Below are positions 44,193-56,571 of a stretch of DNA of 64,000 bases, piece after piece. Every line of letters starts with the position of its first letter. Within the stretch, counting starts at the first letter, position 1. Under the pieces are notes generated by a model. That model did no database searches and was not told the origin of the DNA. It worked only from the letters and a program-made list of their open reading frames with translations. Origin of the DNA: Canna indica (Eukaryota; Streptophyta; Magnoliopsida; Zingiberales; Cannaceae); assembly GCA_034359265.1 (NCBI GenBank), contig CP136891.1, positions 40,788,001 through 40,852,000 of the forward strand, given 5' to 3'. The translations under genes were made by a program, and so were the position numbers.

Positions 44193-45082
44193 CAAATATC
44201 GAATGTGGAAGTACAATGCATGACCTTTTCAAAGATACAATTTTCCAATGAACAAATTATGCAATTCAGCATTTGATTCAAACATATTAATTTGTTCTAG
44301 GGTCCATGCATTCATGTTTTCCTTAGGTTCAATATATTTAGTCTTTACCATGTCAAATACACCTAAACATTGAGTCTTTAGGAAAGTGTACATTCTACTA
44401 TGCCAAAGACCAAAGTTAGACTCATCGAACCTAGGAGGTATTGGCACTACCAACTCGAGTGCCATTTTTTGGATCGAGGCAAGATGTAGAGGAGATGGTG
44501 AAATCTCAATCTACGACCTACTCTAATACTAAATATTGGTGAAATAGCCTACACTAGAGGGGGGATGAATAGTGTGTTAACTAAATCTTTTGCCTAATTC
44601 CTATTTTAAATGGTTCTTGAACTACTTAGGCAATTCACAAATCGAGTAGCAAGAATTAAATGACAAGCAATGTGATATGCAAAGAAAATAATGCTAACAC
44701 CATTATTTATAGTGGTTCGGTCCCAATGCCTACTCCACTACCTAAGTACCCCACTTAGGATTTCCAAACTTAGCTTTACTAGATTATATCATTTCTCTTA
44801 GAAAGAGGACTTTTACCCGAAGAGTCTCACTCTCAACCTAAGGTATTTCCACACCCGGAAGTCTCTGCCTTCTTATCGAGAGCACTCTTTCACCTCAACC
44901 CTAAGGGACAACAATCACTAATCCTAGTAAACTACGTTTACACCGATAGAATTAAGCCTTAACACCAAGGCAACCACCAACTCAATCAACCTAGCACTCT
45001 CGGTTTATACAAACTCAAATACAATAAAATAACAACAAAATACAACACTAAATGGAGCAATTAATTAAACATTTCATGTCTA
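44193..45082 (-). mobile_element. Second copia 5' LTR and gag start, related to the solo LTR
   Basis: The LTR fragment at 44534-45082 closely matches the solo LTR at 3246 over its first 500 bases (CTTAGGCAATTCACAAATCG, CCTACTCCACTACCTAAG). The primer site at 44519-44530 is altered to CTCTAATACTAA. Gag begins at 44465 (MALELVVPIPPRFDESNFGL, then MYTFLKTQCLGVFDM). The LTR is cut near 45082. Confidence 0.75.
44229..44465 (-). pseudogene. Copia gag N-terminus, second family
   Basis: Seventy-eight codons with the gag signature PRFDESNFGLWHSRMYTFL and MNAWTLEQINMFESNAELHN, homologous to but clearly different from the gag at 43415. It ends just before the LTR boundary at 44192, so the rest of gag was removed or lies beyond the insertion. 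Confidence 0.75.
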
Positions 45083-45619
45083 CTCTGACCAGAGATTCCC
45101 GAGTCGACACTTGTAGGGATATATAGGATATTATCTCCTCTCACTAGGAGTAACTGATTCCATGTTGGTTTCTCACTTACCTCCATGAATTCCCCATGTC
45201 GAGTAATACCCGACACATGACATTGAGGGCCACACAGGGATAGAACCAAAGCAATGGGTCGTCACTCACAAAGTAAGCATGACGACCTCAGATCCATTGA
45301 CTGCTTGCACCTGTTGTCACCCGAGGAACATCTTATTGAAACTCATGTAAGGATTCCATTATGTGTTACTCGTGTAGGTCTGTATAGTGAACTCATTCTC
45401 TAATGAGCACTTGCATTTGTACATTAATGACAACTCATAGGTAATTGTGTGATCAACTACCCCTTATCGTATAAGGCATGTACCAAGTGCTCTAGTCTAT
45501 CTGTAATCATCAATCCCCTAATTATTTATCAGCATATGATGAAAAGTTGTCTCATATTATTCATGAACCAAAAAATAGTTCCCTACACATCAACATGTGA
45601 TTGGCTCAAGGGCACTATT
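45083..45619. mobile_element. Probable copia LTR fragment, Angela/Tork style
   Basis: No coding sequence. The composition and phrases such as GAATTCCCCATGTCGAGTAA and the ACATGACATTGAGGGCCACA stretch resemble long copia LTRs like the solo one at 48025, but no terminus can be placed. It is bounded by a truncated copia LTR on the left and by Tat-like sequence on the right. Confidence 0.35.
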
Positions 45620-48024
45620 TCTTTCAAACTCGCAGGGGAACGTAGGGCAAGACCGCACGATCTTTGTCTCAATTTGTAAGATATTCGTTCGGACGGCAAG
45701 ATGGCCATGGAATTCCTGAGCATGCACGTAGAAATGTGAAAGACACGATCTTTATTAATGTCAAAAAAGGACATTATTCATATAAAAAGTGCTCAGTTCA
45801 AGCTTCACTTTGCATGTCAAGGCAGGAGAAAGGGATAGAGAGAGGAGAAACCATAAAGTGCTTATGGCCCACTTCGAGCTCAGTATTGCTCGGGTTGTGT
45901 CAGGTCGAGGGCATTTTTGCACGCCTCTACTTGGGTCTCATTCGGGGGTTCCCGCCGGCTGTTCGCCCTAGGACATTAGAAGCGCCTGAGGAGGCATAGT
46001 GACCAACTCATTCTTTGGTCCAGTTACCCTTTGTCTAAGGCATTCGTTATAAAATTATCGAGCCTATTTTTGGTCGGTGTGGAGTACGCCTACTTTCATT
46101 TCTAAAATGGGGAATTTCAGTGCCAAGTAGGGGGTCGACACGATGGCTCCTAGGTTGTTTTAGGAAGGTCGCCCTTGGATCATGTGGTGCACATTGATTG
46201 TCTTTGCCTTTGGTTGGGAGTTAAATATTGTTCTTAGCCATATGGAGCCTTGGACGTTGAGTCTTTCTCGTAAGAGACCCAGCAAGTCTCCTTTACAAGG
46301 GGAGAGCAAAACTTCAGTTAGCTTAATTTTTTCAAAGGTAGAGTGGGGGAGGATATCGGCTGAACTACCTTGATCCACCAGATTGCCTTGGTCGTGTAGG
46401 TTTTTGTCAATTCCATGGAAATCGGACTCATAGAACTATATTACCGGGATTTTAGAGATGGGTCCGTGTTGGCAAACGGTGTTGTCGACTTCCATGATTG
46501 CTCAGAGGGATCTCCTTTTGGCCGAGCTCGATTCGCCTCCTCTAGTAAATTCGACGGCGATGTAGTCGATGATTCCTCGGACTTCGTTTCCTGAGATGTT
46601 TGCTCAGTCGTTGTTCCTTTGGCCTCCATAATGGTTCGGAGATGTCAGACTTTGACTTCGGCATCTGTGGTCTCGGCTTCTGCTCCGACCACATTCTCTT
46701 CCGCGGTGAATGTATCAATCAACGGTCCTGCGCGAACCAAGTCATTGAGTTGGTCTTCGAGCACTACATAGTCTTCTGTAGTATGCTTGTAAGTGTCATG
46801 GAAAGCACATTTCTTACTCATGTCGACATTGGGTGGCAATTTCTGCTTCCTGGCATTAGTAGGATGCTTGAGGAGTTTCAAGTCGTAGATTTCATGGAGG
46901 ATGGTTTCCTTCCTTTGTGTTGAATGAAGTGTACTTCTCGTACTGGGTGTTCAGGCGGGGTGGAGACCTAGCCCTCCTATTGTTTTCTCACTCGCGATGA
47001 TTTCGGTCGTTGCCCTTTCTGTCAGTCTTCTTGGACTTCTTGTCCTTGACAGTGTCTTTACAATTATGCTCTTCGGCCTTTCTAGCCTCACAAAGTTCCT
47101 CCATCTCTATATAGCATGATGCCTTCTCTTGGAACTCGGCCATGTCTCTCGGCTTTGCCAAGGCAATCTAATTGGTAAGTATCCAAATTTCAACCCGTGT
47201 TTGCCAAAAAAGAGCTCGACTCGGGGGGATCGAGATTCAAGATCTTCGTAGCTATGGCATGGAATCTTTGTATATAATCCTTTAGAGGCTCATGTTGGAC
47301 TTGCTTGATGTAGTGGAGGACATCTCGGCTTTGGAGTAGATTTGGGAAGAGGAGAATCGGCTGGTGAACGCGCGGGGGAGTTTTGTGAAGGAGTATATGG
47401 ACCTCGATGGAAGAGAGGGGAACTAGAATAGTGTGGCTTTTTCTAGGAAGGTCGGGAAGGCTTTGCAGAGGACAGGATCAGTCGCTCCGTTGAGGGGCAT
47501 CATGGACCTAAACATCATCAGGTGTATAGTTGGGTCACCCATTCCATCATAGGGCTTCAACGTGGTCGACAACCTGAATCTCGGTGGATGGCATGCCGCC
47601 ATAATTTGTTTAGTGAAGGGTCCCAAATCAACGGGAAGAGGATTAGTAACCTCTATGACCCTAGGGTCTTTCTCCTTTCTAAAGTGAGGCGTGTTGGAGA
47701 CCTCGTCTTGGAGGACGAAAAATGGCCTCCTCCTCTCCGAGTTATTGTTTTCTTCAGGATCTACACAGCGACACTCGTAAGCGGCTGGGTGTTGTTCCTG
47801 GGACCGCGTCATCATCTCGACCTAGGCTGCTAACCATTGGTTCTCCGCCTCAAGGTAGATTTGTTGGTGCCAGAGCGTCGCTCCTCATTGTTTCAGAGTC
47901 TCCATGTAGCAGGGGTGCCTCGTCGCTAGTTTGTTGCCTGCGTGCAGTGGCGTTCGCCTGACTCAGGGTTCCAACCATTACAGGGCAGGTAAAATTTACT
48001 CGGCATCACGGTGGGCACCAAATG
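45620..48024 (-). mobile_element. Second Tat-like gag-protease element
   Basis: It has the same order as the copy at 9926: a primer site (48009-48020), gag, protease, then a degenerate tail ending near 45620. Gag and protease blocks align with the first copy throughout. The 5' LTR starts at 48023 but is cut two bases in by a solo copia LTR and continues at 49773. No RT or integrase is visible. Confidence 0.7.
46160..47815 (-). pseudogene. Tat-like gag and protease, second copy, broken
   Basis: Gag begins near 47815 (MMTRSQEQHPAAYE) with the capsid region YDGMGDPTIHLMMFRSMMPL, which stops at about 47420. Downstream pieces are KLPPNVDMSKKCAFHDTYKH then TTEDYVVLEDQLNDLVRAG (46645-46881) and the protease core MDQGSSADILPHSTFEK followed by LSPCKGDLLGL (46160-46378). 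Frameshifts and stops lie between all of them. The protease again has D-Q-G-S. Confidence 0.8.
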
Positions 48025-49767
48025 TGTTGGGTTGGCGAGGACCGGGCAAGCAACAAAAATTTGTGCAGCAGAAAGACAAAAACGATCGTCAACCCATACA
48101 GATCCATACATCTCGGTTATATCAATACATGGTTCAAGATTTATACCTTCGAAGACTGAACTCTGTCTTCTGCTTCGCTAGTCCAAGAACATGATCTTAC
48201 TTCGGATCCAAGGTGCTGCCAGCGACGAACACCTTCTACGATTACACACAAGAGAACGCGACGAACTGGGTGGCTTCCGAGTGGTAGCTCGGTTGTATCA
48301 GAACACCTTCCGATCTAAACGAGCATGGAACTCCTTTCGGACTCTCCTCTCTATCTCCCTCTCTATTTGGGTGGAGGACGACTACCACAAAGTGAGCTCG
48401 GCTTCCTTCTGAAGGAGGTCAACTTCCTTTCAAAAGGAGGTCGGCAGCCACTAGGAGTTGATCCTCTACCTATCTAAACCATAGGCGGGTATTTATAGAC
48501 GCATCAACCATATTGATTGAGTCATCTCAATCGTTGATCAACTCAAAGTCGTATCTGAAATCTTAAAATAATTTTAATGCCCGAATAAAATATATCCTTA
48601 ATAATAATTACCAAGGATGAATTTCCTAAATTCAAAATGCTGATTATAATGTATCCTTTAACAACGATTATTAAAGATACATTACCTAAATTGTAATCAA
48701 CGTTATTCATATTTTAAATCACATTTAAAATTTAGAATAATTAATTCCGATTTGAAAACTTCTTTTCAAATTCGAAATTAATTTCCAAAATAACAAGAGA
48801 AATTAAGTTAGTTAATTGTCATGTGGATCCAATCCAATGAGTCATAACCTCAAGCCTAATTTGGGTCGCCCTATGTGTGAGACCCTATAGGTTCACTTAA
48901 CGTTGGCAATAGGTCCAAAACTCATTTGCAACTAACAAGTCATAAGTGGCCTCTAGCAGGACATTATGACTACACAAGTATGATACTTTGTCCTTTTACC
49001 ACGCGATATCTGGGTTGAGCATAATGCATGGATTACATTATCCTTATATTGTTCAATCTGATTTCTTAATATCTAAGTAGGCTGACTTAACAAATGACAT
49101 TGATACTCCTATCAATTTATTTGAGCACGGCCATGCATTTCCTTAGTCACACTCATCAAGGGGACCAGAAATATCTCTCTCATATACGAGAGGGACAAAT
49201 TCCTTCACGACTAAACATATCCCTTTGCATCATTAATTCCATGTCCAATTGTAGTCCTTATTACCACCCAATTCAAATGATGTTAGACTAGGTCAAAACA
49301 CATAATTCCTCATGTAGGAATCCATGATGGCATCAAGTCGGAGGACTGATATATCACTATCGTTGTGAGATATACTAATGATATTAAGCCGCGTAGTATT
49401 CTCACGGTGGGTCTATCCAACACCATGTTCTCCAACATGTGTCTATGATCTGCCTTTAATATCACATATTCATGACCAGTAAAACATGATCATCGTCAGA
49501 CAAATTGCATACTAGTCTTCATTCAATATCATTCCAATGATAATAATGACCAACTAGGGACTGTTTAGAATAGGATTCCAACTGCTTAAGATTTTACTAT
49601 CAAGTCTCGTACTTGATGACCATTATGCAGAATCAACTATTCCATGAGTCTATGATCAAGTTAAATACGCTAACAATAAATAACAAAATAAAGCAAGTGT
49701 TCATATTAATCAAAAGGAAAACAACAATAACAATATTATACCATTGGCCTAGGGCACACTACTTATA
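48025..49767 (-). mobile_element. Solo copia LTR with AAATG target duplication
   Basis: The 1,743-bp segment starts TGTTGGGTTGGC and is flanked by AAATG at 48020-48024 and 49768-49772. Its far end reads CACTACTTATA, so the terminal CA appears as TA, consistent with one C to T change. A minus-strand TATA box (TCTATAAATA) lies at 48490-48499, and GGCCTAGGGCACAC near the right end resembles the LTR start of Angela/Tork-like copia elements. No internal sequence remains. Confidence 0.8.
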
Positions 49768-49770
49768 AAA

Positions 49771-50015
49771 TGTTCCTGCTTAGAGTTGGAGTGATAAGAT
49801 CTTGTCCAGTGCATCTCCTAGTCAGGTGCGACTCCGTCGGGGGGTGGGGGAGACCTGCAAAAAACACTCTGACGCTTAAGTTAGGAGGGGGTGGGTGGTG
49901 AGCGGGTGGCCGAGTAGAGCCCTCGGGCTTAGCCGTTTGACTCGGTTTGAGCTAGTTTGGCTCTTGAACGTGGGCGTTGTTCGACCTAATCCGATCGGGC
50001 CCAAAAGTACTAGTT
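49771..50015 (-). mobile_element. Tat-like LTR, continuation after the solo LTR
   Basis: TGTTCCTGCTTAGAG then GACCTGCAAAAAACACTCTG and GAGCCCTCGGGC, homologous to 12219-12695. It includes the right-hand copy of the AAATG duplication, whose last two bases are also the first two of this LTR. Confidence 0.65.
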
Positions 50016-50199
50016 CAATCCACAAACTATATAAATAAAAATATCAATTGTTTTAAGATATATTGAGTCTTAAACTATATATAATATATCATTATCCAAA
50101 CCTATTAATTAAGTATCAATTTTTTTAATAATAATGCATCAAATGATTAACTCGATTGGAATAACTCTATTGGGTCCGATAACGCCCACACTCATGAAC

Positions 50200-50564
50200 C
50201 AAACTCAAGTCAAGTCAATTACAACCTAGCTCAAGGGCTCCACCTGACCATACAAGGACACCCGCATCCTTCATTAATTACCTAAGATTAGGCAGCAATG
50301 AGCTTGACATCTCCGGGATAAGCTTTGACCCATTATGGGCATATCCCCATGAGATTCAGGGAGACATCATCGCCCAAAGATATCCCTGACCTGCACTATA
50401 AACGGACACGATGCGCATCAGGTATATTCTTGATTCCACTTCCATATCCATCATTTGAGATTTCTTCTTACTTAAGTGTTGTGTCCTTGTAGGTCCCCCC
50501 ACCGCAGCAGCGCTGGACCAGGAGGCGCATAGGTCTGCATCATCCCGACTTTAGACAAGAACAT
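50200..50564 (+). mobile_element. Probable plus-strand LTR end, Tat-like
   Basis: It contains a TATA-like CTATAAA at 50396-50402 and, 60-100 bases later, CTTAAGTGTTGTGTCCTTGT then AGGTCCCCCCACCGC, the same block that precedes the LTR end in the Tat copies but on the other strand. It ends CAAGAACA at 50564. The start is unclear and no primer site follows. Confidence 0.4.
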
Positions 50565-51289
50565 TAACTAATGATTTTTAGGAAGTAAAAAGGGCATAAA
50601 TATCTTTTATAAAACTTCTATTTTGAAAACTTTAGGGCTTGTTAATTTGTTACACCCAGTTTTGGGTTTTCGTTTCGCCCAAAACCAAAACTAGGTGTTG
50701 AAATGCATTTGCCAGCGAAAATGTCGAGGAAATCAGGTTTGGTTTCGCGAAACTAGGTTTTCACGAAACCTATTTTTGTACATAAGTTCGAATTCGGGTT
50801 TTCGTAATTTGTAATTAATTGTAAGTTTTTCGCATGTTTTGCGAAAACGATCAAAACCGGTGATCACACAGGTTTAGGGCATCTCTCCCCGCTCGCCTCA
50901 CCTTTCGACCTCTACGGCGAAAAAATCACCTTCGGTGACAACTACGCTTGTTGCTTGATCCCGTCCAAAAACCTCTCATTTCTCCGTGAAATCTCCTCGC
51001 AAGGTAAACTTTCATCCCTTCTCTTCTTCTCGGCCAGATCTAGCCCGACGATCCCCCCCTTCGACTTCTTCTCGGCTAGATCGGCCAGATATTGTTATTG
51101 GGTTTGATCTTCGTATAATTATTTTTTGGATCTAGGATTTTTGTTACTTGTTCAGTTCTCTTTTTTGATCTTCTTATAATGATGTTCTTGGGTTTGATCT
51201 TCGTATAATATCCTTTAGTTGTCTTGTTTTCGTCGGATCTAAGGTTTCTACGAATGTTGCTTGCTATTGTTCGGATCTAGGGTTTCTGT
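50565..51289 (+). other. Unassigned region with 5' UTR-like features
   Basis: 50870-51010 is rich in C and T and ends CTCGCAAGGTAAAC, an apparent exon-intron donor; a long T-rich stretch with repeated GATCTAGGGTTT follows, as in first introns of plant genes. No open coding frame is attached. It could be a decayed promoter and leader of a captured or host gene, or transposon sequence. Confidence 0.3.
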
Positions 51290-52255
51290 TATTTGTTCGG
51301 TTCTTTGGTTATAGCTATTGATCCCATTGATCCTCGGATCTAGGGTTTTTTTTACTTGTTCGGTTCTATGGTTAGCTATAGATCTGGTTTTAGAGATCTG
51401 GTTCTCTGGTTACTTATGATTACTTCACTATTCTTCTTATTGTTTGTGATTATAGTTAATCTTGCCCTTGATTATTTGTGATTACAGTTGTATTCTTCTT
51501 ATTGCTTCGATTACTTATTCATCTGGTTATCTGTCGGCATATGTGATAATATCAAGTTTTTTGCACCTTTCAATTAAGCATATTCTTCATGAGATATGGA
51601 ACCTGCGCATGTCTTGAATCCATTTAGGTATAATGGTCATGTATTATGCGTTCAGCTAACCAATTGATGCTCTCAATTATCTTAACATTCTGATAATATT
51701 TTGCCTTTGGTTGCTCTTTGGGGTTATTCTGATTTGCCTTTATGTCAAACTATAGTTACTTTTTAGAATAAAATGAGAATAGAGGGGAAGATGCAAACCA
51801 GAAATTTTTATTTTCAAATAAATGTTTTCATTAAGAATTGCAATCCAAATGATATTATATTACGGTTTGACTACTTCTCTTCAAAATTTAACCTTGTGAT
51901 GATGCTAATGCTTCAATAACCTTGGGATGTTTTTCTGTAGATTCCACTTCATGATTTCTTGGATGTCATTTTATTTGAGAATCAAGAAGATGTTCTTATC
52001 TTGTTTGAGTTGTGTAATTATTATTTTATTCATGTCTTGTAAAGAATGTGAAATTATTCAGTGTCTTGAATCCTGTAATTTGAATATGCTCTTAGTCATG
52101 TCTTGCAATTGTTGTTTGGATGTCATGTTTGTGCTTGATGTGGCCTTTTCATTCTATTTTTTCTTTTCTTGTTTGTATACTGATTATTTAGGGCTCATTT
52201 GGTATATCATATAGTACTAACCTGTATAGTACTAGTCTGTATAGTGCTAACCTGT
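51290..52255. repeat. Tandem duplication, first copy (966 bp)
   Basis: It matches 52256-53221 at a constant offset of 966 with only a handful of substitutions (for example TGTAGATT against CGTAGATT, and GATGTCAT against GACGTCAT). It ends inside the first 65 bases of a MITE. A 95-codon frame is conserved in both copies but has no recognisable domain. Confidence 0.95.
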
Positions 52256-53221
52256 TACTTGTTCGGTTCTTTGGTTATAGCTATTGATCCCATTGATCCT
52301 CGGATCTAGGGTTTTTTTTACTTGTTCGGTTCTATGGTTAGCTATAGATCTGGTTTTAGAGATCTGGTTCTCTGGTTACTTATGATTACTTCACTATTCT
52401 TCTTATTGTTTGTGATTATAGTTAATCTTGCCCTTGATTATTTGTGATTACAGTTGTATTCTTCTTATTGCTTCGATTACTTATTCATCTGGTTATCTGT
52501 CGGCATATGTGATAATATCAAGATTTTTGCACCTTTCAATTAAGCATATTCTTCATGAGATATGGAACCTGCGCATGTCTTGAATCCATTTAGGTATAAT
52601 GGTCATGTATTATGCGTTCAGCTAACCAATTGATGCTCTCAATTATCTTAACATTCTGATAATATTTTGCCTTTGGTTGCCCTTTGGGGTTATTCTGATT
52701 TGCCTTTATGTCAAACTATAGTTACTTTTTAGAATAAAATGAGAATAGAGGGGAAGATGCAAACCAGAAATTTTTATTTTCAAATAAATGTTTTCATTAA
52801 GAATTGCAATCCAAATGATATTATATTACGGTTTGACTACTTCTCTTCAAAATTTAACCTTGTGATGATGCTAATGCTTCAATAACCTTGGGATGTTTTT
52901 CCGTAGATTCCACTTCATGATTTCTTGGACGTCATTTTATTTGAGAATCAAGAAGATGTTCTTATCTTGTTTGAGTTGTGTAATTATTATTTTATTCATG
53001 TCTTGTAAAGAATGTGAAATTATTCAGTGTCTTGAATCCTCTAATTTGAATATGCTCTTAGTCATGTCTTGCAATTGTTGTTTGGATGTCATGTTTGTGC
53101 TTGATGTGGCCTTTTCATTCTATTTTTTCTTTTCTTGTTTGTATACTGATTATTTAGGGCTCATTTGGTATATCATATAGTACTAACCTGTATAGTACTA
53201 GTCTGTATAGTGCTAACCTGT
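52256..53221. repeat. Tandem duplication, second copy (966 bp)
   Basis: Adjacent to the first copy with no spacer. Here the MITE continues beyond the breakpoint, so the MITE was present before the duplication. Confidence 0.95.
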
Positions 53222-53715
53222 ATTGTACTATTATTTTACAGTATTTGGTGCACACATGTACTAGCCTGTATAGTACTAGTATGTATTGACTAATATAATA
53301 TAATATAATATAATATAATATAATATAATATAATATATATTATATATTATATATTATATATTATATAATGTAATATAATATATAATAATATACACTATAA
53401 TATTATATTATAATAATATAATATAATATTAAAAATTATATAATATATTTCATAAATTAAAACTATTTTTTAAATATTTTTTAAATATTTTTTAAATATT
53501 TTTTTATTTTTGGCCGGAGGTAAAATGAGTGTCAAACATATTGAAAGTTCTAGTGCAGGCTAATGAAGAGCTTTGAGAATGTATTATTAATACACCTTAT
53601 GGCATCTTATGGGATACTATTTTTAGTGCAGGTATTAGTTAATACCCTTCTCAAACACTGTATAGTATTATCCTAATACTATACAGGAGGCTTATACAGG
53701 GTACCAAATGGGCCC
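53157..53715. mobile_element. Tourist-like MITE
   Basis: The ends read GGGCTCATTTGGTATATCAT and, reversed, GGGCCCATTTGGTACCCTGT, with a second shared CCTGTATAG block. Flanks are TTA at 53154-53156 and TTG at 53716-53718. It has no coding capacity. The TTA-type flank and GGGCCCATTTGGT end fit PIF/Harbinger-derived Tourist MITEs. Its first 65 bases recur at 52191-52255 because of the tandem duplication. Confidence 0.8.
53288..53440. repeat. AT-rich microsatellite in the MITE
   Basis: (TAATA)n passing into TATATTA repeats, which can fold on itself. Confidence 0.95.
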
Positions 53716-53809
53716 TTGAGGTTATAAATGTTCAACATGTAGTTTAGGAGTGTCTTTAGGCAGTTTGGATACTAGTCATTTCTATCTTTAGTTTTATTTT
53801 GATGTTCTG

Positions 53810-56355
53810 TGTAAGACCCGGAAAAAATTTTCTTATATAAAAATCTGTTTTGGTGCAGCATGCCGAATCCGGGGGTAGTCGAGTCGAGCCTTAAGATCGC
53901 CTCGAGTGAAAAGGTATGACTCGATTAATGATTCATAAAATCTATTTGGGTGATTAACTTTGCTTTTATGAAATCATACCTTAAATTAAGTTAACTCGAG
54001 TCATATTATGGTTTGAGTCGAAACCCAAGTTGAGTTCGGGTTTAGTCGAGGTTTGAGTGCTAGTTAAGTGAGTCAAGAGGCCACATCTGGAAAGCTAGAT
54101 GAGGGATTAAAACCCTCATCTTGCAGCCGTGCGACTCATCCATTGATCCGCACAAGGCTGCCTAAGGCGAGAGAGGAAGTGGAGCAAGGTGAAGCTTGGG
54201 GCTTGGATTGATCCGGGATTTGCGTCGTCGTCGGAAAAATTTCAAGTCATCATCACCCGATCCTTGTTTCTCTGCAACCTAGGTGAGTGGTTAAGTTTTG
54301 AAACTTGGGGGAGGTGGGTGGCCGAACCCTAGATGAGATAGGTTGAGTTCTCACGATCTTTCCGACAAATCTTGCTTTCTATGATGTGCGTTCACTGTTT
54401 TATGAAATTTTTTGTCGAAACTCGCTATTTCTTCGTCGATTTGCAAGTTTTTAGGGCTGCCGAGTCATGGGGGAAGGGGAAAGGTCATGCCAAAATTTTT
54501 CCCAATTCCCTTGACGGCAAGGAAGCCCTTAGATGACCTTAGATCATTGTTCGATGTAGTTCTACTTGTATATCTTTCGTATATTGAAGTATGTCTTCCC
54601 TAGGAGTCCCTTGAAGGGCCGAATGAACCTTACCACTCATGAAGAGGGTTCGACCAAGGGTGAGGGAAGGGTAAATTAGTTCATTGGCATTTAAGTTACA
54701 TTCGGAATTGAAGAGGTAGAGGTATAGCTAGAGTCTCCTCCCTCTTTTCCTACCATTAGGACCATGGCCAAGCAAGGTATTCCTTGCTCATGGTTCGGCC
54801 AAGGCTAGGGAGGGGAGAAGAGATTAGCTATAGATGGAAATTACATGACTATAAGGATCATACATAGAGATATGACAATAATTAGGAAGAACACCAAACA
54901 TAGCAAGTAGCTTGATTGATTTGAAACTTTAGGAATGCTAGTCTTGTAACCATCCTTAGCATTAGATCTTTAAACTTAAATGTTGAAATTGTTTCTATGT
55001 TTTGTATTTCCTACATGTCATTTGAATTCATTACCACCTTGCCATGCTAGATAGTTGTTTCTTATTGTGCTAAAATTTGTAAGGTAGTGTAAAGTTGCTA
55101 TATATATACATTGTGGTTATATATGATGAATGATGTAATATTTGAATATTCTCCTTTGGATTATACATGCTGCCCTAAATGTTCTTGGGTGCGATTCCAA
55201 GGTTGACACACGAAATTCCCCACCCGAGGTGGTATAGAATGTTGGGTAACATGTACGGCGTCACTAAACGTTCGTAGCACTTATATGGAAACTTAGTTAG
55301 GAGACGATAACACTTCTATGACCTTTGGTACACTTTTGGAAACTTAGAACTTGTAGTTGTTCATATCTTGAAAGAGCGGCATAAATTATTGACCCTGTAG
55401 CCGGATTTAGGCCAGATACGAGCAAAGGCCCGAAGTATATATATGGAAACCCTAGGATATTGTTTGTGTGATGTGTTTGAGATGGTCCGCCGAGGAGCGA
55501 GGAGGTCGAAAATGACCAATGCTTAGCTCGGCCATTATTGGGTCTAGAGGTGCACCAGCGGGCCCACTAGGTGCCAGACCCCAGTTGGGTGGGACTAGCT
55601 ATCCTTACCCCATACGGTGTCCGAAGACTAGTGGACCATCCTAGTCGACGACCCGGGATTGTTTGTTTTCATCTTGAGATGTTGTGGCCTAGGGCTAGTG
55701 TGATACTACCGGATATGGTAGGGACGGCTATAGCCGGGATGTGATTCTATTAGTAGGCCCAATGGCCGGATGCCGAAGGCTAGATAAGCCGAGATGGCAG
55801 GTTATCAAGTTCAGTTGATGCGGACGAACCTGTTGGGGGTCGGTAATCGCATTAGAAATAAATTTACCTCCTAGTACATTTCCTTTATTGCCTTGTATGA
55901 TATATATATATGACCGAGGCTTGTGTGGAGGTTCATTTGAGCCATTCAGTGAGTCCCAAGTGGACTCACAGTTTCTTTCTATTTTGCAGAGCATGAGCAG
56001 TAGCTTGGTATGTCGACATGGTGCAGCTGGTGGGCGGGAGGCGGTGCCGTATCTCGTAGCAGCGTCCTTAAGTCTTAGACTAGTGCTTAGTTATGTTGGT
56101 TTTGTTTCTACATTGACATTTGAAATTGAAAAAGGATTGTAAAACTTGTTACTTGAAATTTTGGTTATTTGATGTTGGTGTTCCTACGTGTTCTGGAAAA
56201 ACTTATAGATTGTGACTTGAAAACTTTTTATAAAGTATGTTGAGTTTTCTTTCATTCGCTATGTCTTGATTTTTTTTAATGTCAGAGTAGATAGTAGGCT
56301 ACAGGGCAGGATTTAGGCCCTAGTCGGTCATACTACCCTCAGTTGGGGTGTGACA
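53810..56355 (+). mobile_element. 5' LTR of the chromovirus at 53810
   Basis: TGTAAGACCCGG to GGGTGTGACA, 2,546 bp, the same length as the LTR at 21454. It opens with a conserved TTATATAAAAAT about 25 bases in, also seen at 60416, then TTTTGGTGCAGCATGCCG. Confidence 0.95.
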
Positions 56356-56358
56356 AGT

Positions 56359-56370
56359 TGGTATCAGAGC
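56359..56370 (+). other. Primer binding site, initiator Met tRNA
   Basis: TGGTATCAGAGC, unmutated, four bases after the LTR end at 56355. Confidence 0.95.
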
Positions 56371-56571
56371 ACTAGGTTAGGTCTTGTCTATGACTCATTG
56401 TTGGGTACCGTATGAGGCATATGCTAGCGTGCCGACTTACAGTATAGTTATGCTACGAGATAGGGTGACCACTCCTGCACTCGGTGCACCATGCGGTTAG
56501 TAAATTTAAAGAACTCTATGTTAAGAATTTATTATGTGATATGCAACTTCTTTCTTTCCTGTGTTAGTGAA

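Noticed and set aside
51927..53180. Two near-identical 95-codon frames
   Set aside because: They are copies of one frame made by the 966-bp duplication; the protein would be hydrophobic and cysteine-rich with no known domain, and the region looks intronic.
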